NCBI GenBank assembly: GCA_964019415.1
Contig: OZ025869.1
Location: 14,464,419 to 14,528,418 of the forward strand
Length of the DNA: 64,000 nt
DNA from: Ianthella basta
Taxonomy: Eukaryota; Porifera; Demospongiae; Verongiida; Ianthellidae
Reading direction: 5' to 3'
In this document: positions 58,870 through 64,000 of the stretch, piece by piece
Layout of the letters: the number at the start of each line of letters is the position of its first letter
How positions within the stretch are numbered: position 1 is the stretch's first letter
Made by a program: the position numbers and the translations under genes
The notes under the pieces: model-generated
What the model was told of the DNA's origin: nothing
Seen by the model: the letters and a program-made list of their open reading frames with translations, nothing else
Database searches by the model: none

Positions 58870-59600
58870 GAAATTAGGGTTTGGGTTAATGGGGAGTAAT
58901 GTTTTCTAGTCTTATAATCATGAAGTACCGTAAGGGGGATCGATTATGGCAAGTGCAACTGGCCAAAATCAGTCCAGGGGACCATTTTCGGAGGCCAGTT
59001 ACTTTGTGACAGACCTGATAGCAATTTGGTTAGTGCAGTGAGTGGCAACAACATGGATGATCCCTCCAGAATTCTTGTGCTCACAGCTAGCTACCACTAC
59101 TACTACCCATAGTGTCAGCTATACTCGATACTCAACAGAGAAACAGTTGCAAAGTTATCGCATGACACTTGCACAGCGCCTCTGACGTCAGCAAGTGAAC
59201 CTAACAAGTGGCCAATCTTCGCCTGTAAAGCGCAACTGACTTTTCTTCATCTTTACTCACTTACTTCCCTGACTGCAAGGCGTTGGAATCATCTCCCAGT
59301 GGACATGCCTTAGAACAGAGAGCAGTGTATGGGAAAACTGCGAAGGACGGAAGTGTGCTCCCGCGCGGTGAGTCGACTCCGCAGTCCGCGCGAAAATGTA
59401 GGTTAATGTCACACTCTCTGCGACTACCTCAAACATCACTGGCGAGTTGCTTTGTCTTCTCCCGAAGTTCTACCCGCTCCACCTGAAAGCCGCCTTACGC
59501 TTAGCTGCAATTCGCGCTGATCGTGCACTCGGAGAGCTGCGCGCGCACGCTACGAGTTGAGCAAACGCTGAGACTGTGCAGTAAATCATACAAGCTCTAT
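58870..59600. other. Upstream/intron DNA of member 6; CpG-rich 59.2-59.6 kb
   Basis: No exon is supported. CpG-rich DNA similar in character to the regions between promoter and coding exon in the other units. Confidence 0.35.
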
Positions 59601-59630
59601 CGCTAACCTCCTCCCAATCCCTCTGCTTAC

Positions 59631-59765
59631 CTCCTTGTTGCTGTAGTGCTAGTAATTAGCAGAGAAACTGCTCCTTGTACCACAGACACGGTGCTCGAAC
59701 GGTTGCGTAGGGTAGAGTATCTATGCTCGAACTGACAGAAGGTCTATTCGCGGGTCCTTTTAAAT
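59631..59765 (-). promoter_or_regulatory. Diverged promoter/exon 1 of member 6
   Basis: A GTAAGC donor (59630-59625) follows AGCAACAAGGAG, the family exon end. A GGAGCAGTTTCTCTG exon match is clear. A weaker TTTAAAAGGACC lies at about 59765-59755, so the TATA and exon length differ from the other members. Confidence 0.45.
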
Positions 59766-60121
59766 GGTCCTTTGTACACGTAACAACGTCTATACTACCC
59801 ATATAAATTAATGTAGTGTTCCTTTATCTCGCGCACAGCAGCTGCGGCGAGAGGTCACTATTTATACAACACACAGATATGGCTTATGCCAACTTGCCCA
59901 GCAACCAACACCTCCGTCCCATTACCTGACCTGAATGGAATTGGGGGGGGTTGTATTGCCTTTGCATCCTATTCAGTCCAAGCCTAGTGAAGTTGGAAGT
60001 GCAATCACTCTGGTCTGTTTGTATTGCTTCCATGGGTGGTTAAGTGTCAACCTTGTTTCATTCACAGTGAACAGCCTCATCCAAATAGCCACAAAGTGGG
60101 TAGGAATATGCATTGAATGTA

Positions 60122-60693
60122 CAGTGGAACCCCTATAATGCGGACACCCTTCGGAACAAAAGAAGTGTCCTGATTATAGGGGTGTCCGCATTTCAGAGGT
60201 ACAGCTTATAAGCCCATACGTTAAAACAATCATCTAGTATGCATGAAAAGTATCAAAATAAGACGAATTTGTAAAGGTATATAGGTGGTTCGCTGGAGTA
60301 CTCGACTCACGCACCAATTCTGAAGACGAAAAGAATAGCTGGTCGCGCTGAACTTTCCCATGTTAAAGACACTATCAATCCCCATGGTATAGACGATTTG
60401 CGGCACTCATCAACTTCTGTGCTGTTCCTGTCACTTGTCAGATGTAGCGGTGCAAATCAGGGAGCGGCCATTTTCTGGCAGCTGATTGAAATGTCCGGAT
60501 TATTGGGTGGGGTTTATACAGAGTTGTATAGGGCGGTACACAGGCGCTGTCCGCAATACGGAATAACGGGGTGTCCGCATTTCAAGGGGAAGTTTATACA
60601 GGTAGAATAGGGCCAATCGCTGGGACTTTAGAAAGTGTCCGCATAATTGAGGTGTCCGCTTTTCAGGGGTGTCCGCAAGGCGGGGTTCCACTG
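60122..60693. mobile_element. Tc/pogo-like MITE, 572 bp, TA target site
   Basis: CAGTGGAACCCC at the left end and GGGGTTCCACTG at the right end, flanked by TA on both sides (60120-60121, 60694-60695). Subterminal GTGTCCGCATTTCAGAGG-type repeats occur several times. No transposase frame. I place it by its ends near the pogo/Tigger type, from memory. Confidence 0.75.
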
Positions 60694-60767
60694 TACTGTA
60701 TAAAGTGCTATGTGTCTACTCCGGAAACCTTTGGGACAGTCTGGCACAGACCCATATGTCTCATTAG

Positions 60768-62065
60768 AGAGGTGTCCTTATTTCAGAGGTAGTTTGTACA
60801 CATCTCTATGTAGCCGGGACAGTAGGCACTGTCCTCATTAGAGGTGTCCTTATTTCAGATGTAGTTTGTACACATCTCTATGTAGCCGGGACAGTAGGCA
60901 CTGTCCTCATTAGAGGTGTCCTTATTTCAGAGGTAGTTTTGTATGCATCTCTATGTAGCTGGGACAGCAGGCACTGTCCCCTCATTAGAGAGGTGTCCTT
61001 ATTTCAGAGGTAGTTTTGTACACATCTCTATGTAGCTGGGACAGTAGGCACTGCCCCCATTAGAGAGGTGTCCTTATTTCAGAGGTAGTTTTGTACACAT
61101 CTCTATGTAGCTGGGACAGTAGGCACTGTCCTCATTAGAGAGGTGTCCTTATTTCAGAGGTAGTTTTGTACACATCTCTATGTAGCTGGGACAGCAGGCA
61201 CTGTCCCCTCATTAGAGCGGTGTCCTTATTTCAGAGGTAGTTTTGTACACATCTCTATGTAGCTGGGACAGTAGGCACTGTCCTCATTAGAGAGGTGTCC
61301 TTATTTCAGAGGTAGTTTTGTACACATCTCTATGTAGCTGGGACAGCAGGCACTGTCCCCTCATTAGAGAGGTGTCCTTATTTCAGAGGTAGTTTTGTAC
61401 ACATCTCTATGTAGCTGGGACAGTAGGCACTGCCCCCATTAGAGAGGTGTCCTTATTTCAGAGGTAGTTTTGTACACATCTCTATGTAGCTGGGACAGTA
61501 GGCACTGTCCCCATTAGAGAGGTGTCCTTATTTCAGAGGTAGTTTTGTATGCATCTCTGTAGCTGGGATAGTAGGCACTGTCCCCATTAGAGAGGTGTCC
61601 TTATTTCAGAGGTAGTTTTGTACACATCTCTATGTAGTTGGGATAGTAGGCACTGTCCCCATTAGAGAGGTGTCCTTATTTCAGAGGTAGTTTTGTACGC
61701 ATCTCTATGTAGCTGGGACAGTAGGCACTGTCCCCATTAGAGAGGTGTCCTTATTTCAGAGGTAGTTTTGTACACATCTCTATGTAGTTGGGACAGTAGG
61801 CACTGTCCCCATTAGAGAGGTGTCCTTATTTCAGAGGTAGTTTTGTATGCATCTCTATGTAGCTGGGACAGTAGGCACTGTCCCCATTAGAGAGGTGTCC
61901 TTATTTCAGAGGTAGTTTTGTACACATCTCTATGTAGTTGGGACAGTAGGTGCTGTCCTCATTAGAAAGGTGTCCTTATTTCAGAGGTACGTAGTTTTGT
62001 ACACATCTCTATGTAACTGAATCAGTAGGCATGCACTGTCCCCATTAGAGAGGTGCGTGTCTCAG
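60768..62065. repeat. 75-bp minisatellite, about 17 units
   Basis: The unit is GAGGTGTCCTTATTTCAGAG plus GTAGTTTTGTACACATCTCT plus ATGTAGCTGGGACAGTAGGC plus ACTGTCCCCATTA, with length variants. GTGTCC.TATTTCAGAGG matches the subterminal repeat of the adjacent MITE. Confidence 0.95.
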
Positions 62066-62340
62066 AGGCAGTGTGTGCATATCCTTATGCAGCTGGTACA
62101 CAGTCACTGTCCTCATGAGAGAAGTGTCTTGAATTTGTAGTGTCTTACGCAATGAGGGGGACAACCACACGTGCACACCTTGGGTCTTTTTCTAGCCTGC
62201 AATCATACACTGGCATACTGAACACAGTGAAGTAGTCGAAATGGTGACAATTCCAATTAAGCTTTGTTAGAACAATTGTACAGCTGCACCATGCCAGTGT
62301 AGTGTGTTGAATCAAACACCTTTGGCACTATGTATGAATA
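62066..62340. other. No gene seen
   Basis: Unique DNA between two satellite tracts. Confidence 0.4.
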
Positions 62341-62535
62341 TATTTATTAGTATATATATGTATGTACATATATGTACATGTATGTACATAAGTACATGTA
62401 TGTACATATATGTACATGTATGTACATAAGTACATGTATGTACATATATGTACATGTATGATTGTACATGTATGTACATGTATGTACATGTATGATTGTA
62501 CATGTATGTTCATATGGCTACATATGTACATGCAT
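62341..62535. repeat. TGTACATA-type palindromic tandem repeat
   Basis: Alternating GTACATGTATGTACATATAT units. Almost the whole tract is self-complementary. Confidence 0.85.
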
Positions 62536-62573
62536 GCATGGCCCATAGTGTGTTACTGCTAATTCTTGCAGCA

Positions 62574-62700
62574 TTGTACATGAGTGTGCTACTATTGTAC
62601 ATGAGTGTGCTACTATTGTACATGAGTGTGCTACTATTGTACATGAGTGTGCTACTATTGTACATGAGTGTGCTACTATTGTACATGAGTGTGCTACTAT
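62574..62700. repeat. 21-bp tandem repeat, 6 units
   Basis: ATTGTACATGAGTGTGCTACT repeated six times. An open frame (LLYMSV repeats) is a by-product. Confidence 0.9.
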
Positions 62701-63540
62701 TACCGCGTTTACACTGACCCGGTTCGGTTCGGGAACGGTTACAAAATGTAGTGTGAACCGTGCTGTGCTGGGACTACCTAACCGGTCAACCGGTTATTCA
62801 TAATAATTATAAGCATGAGTATGTAATTTGGCCAATTCTAGTACATACATACGAAATATATTTGGTGTTATTTTAGTGTGTGAGGATTGCAGTGTGAGTG
62901 AACACTCCCTGTCTATGAGAGCTAAGTGTACTGTACTGCCCAGAGCCCTGCGTACGTATGTACACAATGTCCCTGTGGAATGTTGTGTACATGCTGATGG
63001 TAGTGCTGAGTCAGCATTCTTAGCTTTCATGGTCCCACATGCGTACTTCATGTACATAGTCATGCCACTCATGTTTTGCAAGTAAGTAGACATCATGTAC
63101 ATGTGGCTGTGTTGTGTCTGTACCTATAGTATAGTGTGTATCTATAGTGTGCATGGTGCATCTGTTGATAATGGGCCATTGGGCCACTGACAATAACTCA
63201 ATTGTTATGGAGTGAGCCTATGTAGGTGTTGCTGAGGAACAGTCACACCTCTGATGCTGGCCATGAATACTGCTGGTGCAAAGCTTGTAGATTCTGGTTT
63301 AGAGTGTTTCTCTCTTGGTAGTACCTATTGGGGAGTTTTTAAAATATTTGTCACTTGACATGTGTTATACCCAAATAAGGCAGTCCTTTAACTTCCGTTG
63401 TCATCCCTTACCCACTTCTGTCATGTGGCTACCATTACATAAGTTTGGACCATCTCTTATCATTTCTGTCATATTTGGTTTCATCTCTTTGGCTTTTCTT
63501 GTCAATTCTGTTGAATGCAATTGTCATCTTCCTAATTACG
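62701..63540. other. No confident gene
   Basis: A plus-strand open stretch (62828-63085), with AFLAFMVPHAYFMYIVMPLM before a K|GTAAGT donor-like site, has a hydrophobic end and could be an exon. I cannot align it to ZDHHC6 or to anything else with confidence. Confidence 0.25.
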
Positions 63541-63558
63541 TATATGTATCCGTTGCAG

Positions 63559-63680
63559 GTGATCAATCTCTCAGGTTGTCCTGCTGGCGATGGCATAGAC
63601 TACCCTGTGAGGGAGGGATGCTCCAAATATGACTTTACATTGGAACAGATACAGCAGAAGAAGGAGAATAGGGCTAGAAT

Positions 63681-63681
<1 letters not shown>
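63559..63681 (+). CDS. ZDHHC6: Second copy of the ZDHHC6 VREGC exon
   Basis: A GTTGCAG acceptor and an ATG|GTGTGT donor bound 41 codons: [41 protein letters not shown]. Three residues differ from the 24099 copy. The flanks (about 63480-63999) also match 24.02-24.6 kb. The following SH3 exon would lie beyond the window. Confidence 0.8.

Positions 63682-63716
<35 letters not shown>
63682..63716. repeat. GT microsatellite at the intron start
   Basis: As in the 24.2 kb copy, the GT run starts at the donor. Confidence 0.85.
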
Positions 63717-63722
<6 letters not shown>

Positions 63723-64000
63723 TGTGTGGGTGGGTGTTTGTGTGTGCGCGCGCATGTGTGGGTGGGTGTTTGTGTGTGTGTATGCATTGTCTGTTAGCGT
63801 GTGTGTATGTGCTATATGTGTATGTTGCTTTTGTGTGTATGTGTGTGTGTGGCAGATGTGTCTATGTCTCTGTGTATACACACACATTTCATGCTTAATT
63901 ACATGTAGTCCTTTTTGTATGTATGTTGTGCTTGTTGAATATATGCCACTGATAGTTGTCAATACTATTTGTAAAGGCTCATTGTTATGTAGGGGGTAAT

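Noticed and set aside
62828..63085. Frame with AFLAFMVPHAYFMYIVMP, considered as a ZDHHC6 transmembrane exon
   Set aside because: The upstream residues do not match the DHHC core, and both strands are open. It is too weak to call.

Overview
This window is nuclear DNA of a metazoan. The evidence is GT-AG introns, isolated exons that align with the C-terminal half of the vertebrate palmitoyltransferase ZDHHC6, an RLE-type non-LTR retrotransposon of a kind I associate with sponge and cnidarian genomes, TA-flanked MITEs, long (AC)n tracts and a short interstitial TTAGGG block. A sponge is my best guess, but the sequence does not prove it. Most long open frames here are microsatellite or repeat artefacts, so few real genes can be supported.

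Layout. 0-5 kb: a duplicated block and a minus-strand gene for a small aromatic 24-residue-repeat protein. 5.7-8.9 kb: a degraded retrotransposon (minus strand). 9-12 kb: repeats and a (GT)n tract. 12-24 kb: two duplicated units. 24.1-25.7 kb: three exons of a ZDHHC6-like gene (plus strand). 26-27.3 kb: CpG-rich DNA and a transposon. 27.7-39.4 kb: a second, very recent copy of the two units. 39.4-51 kb: isolated exons, an inverted transposon copy, satellites and a CpG-rich promoter. 51-54.4 kb: a fifth unit. 55-60 kb: a structured hairpin element and a divergent sixth member of the minus-strand family. 60-62 kb: a MITE and a 75-bp minisatellite. 63.56 kb: a second copy of a ZDHHC6 exon, running towards the window end.

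The main structure is a repeated unit with two parts: (a) one copy of a ZDHHC6-like exon on the plus strand (six copies, A-F), and (b) a small gene on the minus strand with a TATA box, a roughly 50-nt untranslated first exon, an intron of 1.1-1.6 kb and one coding exon (five close copies plus one divergent member). The minus-strand genes lie within what would be a ZDHHC6 intron. Their duplication has apparently carried the ZDHHC6 exon along.

No ZDHHC6 exon copy here looks fully compatible with the downstream exons. Copies A and F keep the phase-0 donor but lack AG just before the conserved block. Copies B-E have that AG but carry a 4-nt insertion near the donor. F has an in-frame stop, and the SH3-like exon at 24.9 kb also has an in-frame TGA. 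The ZDHHC6 pieces are therefore probably relics or alternative/decoy exons, with a working gene elsewhere. The small minus-strand family is the best candidate for something undescribed.
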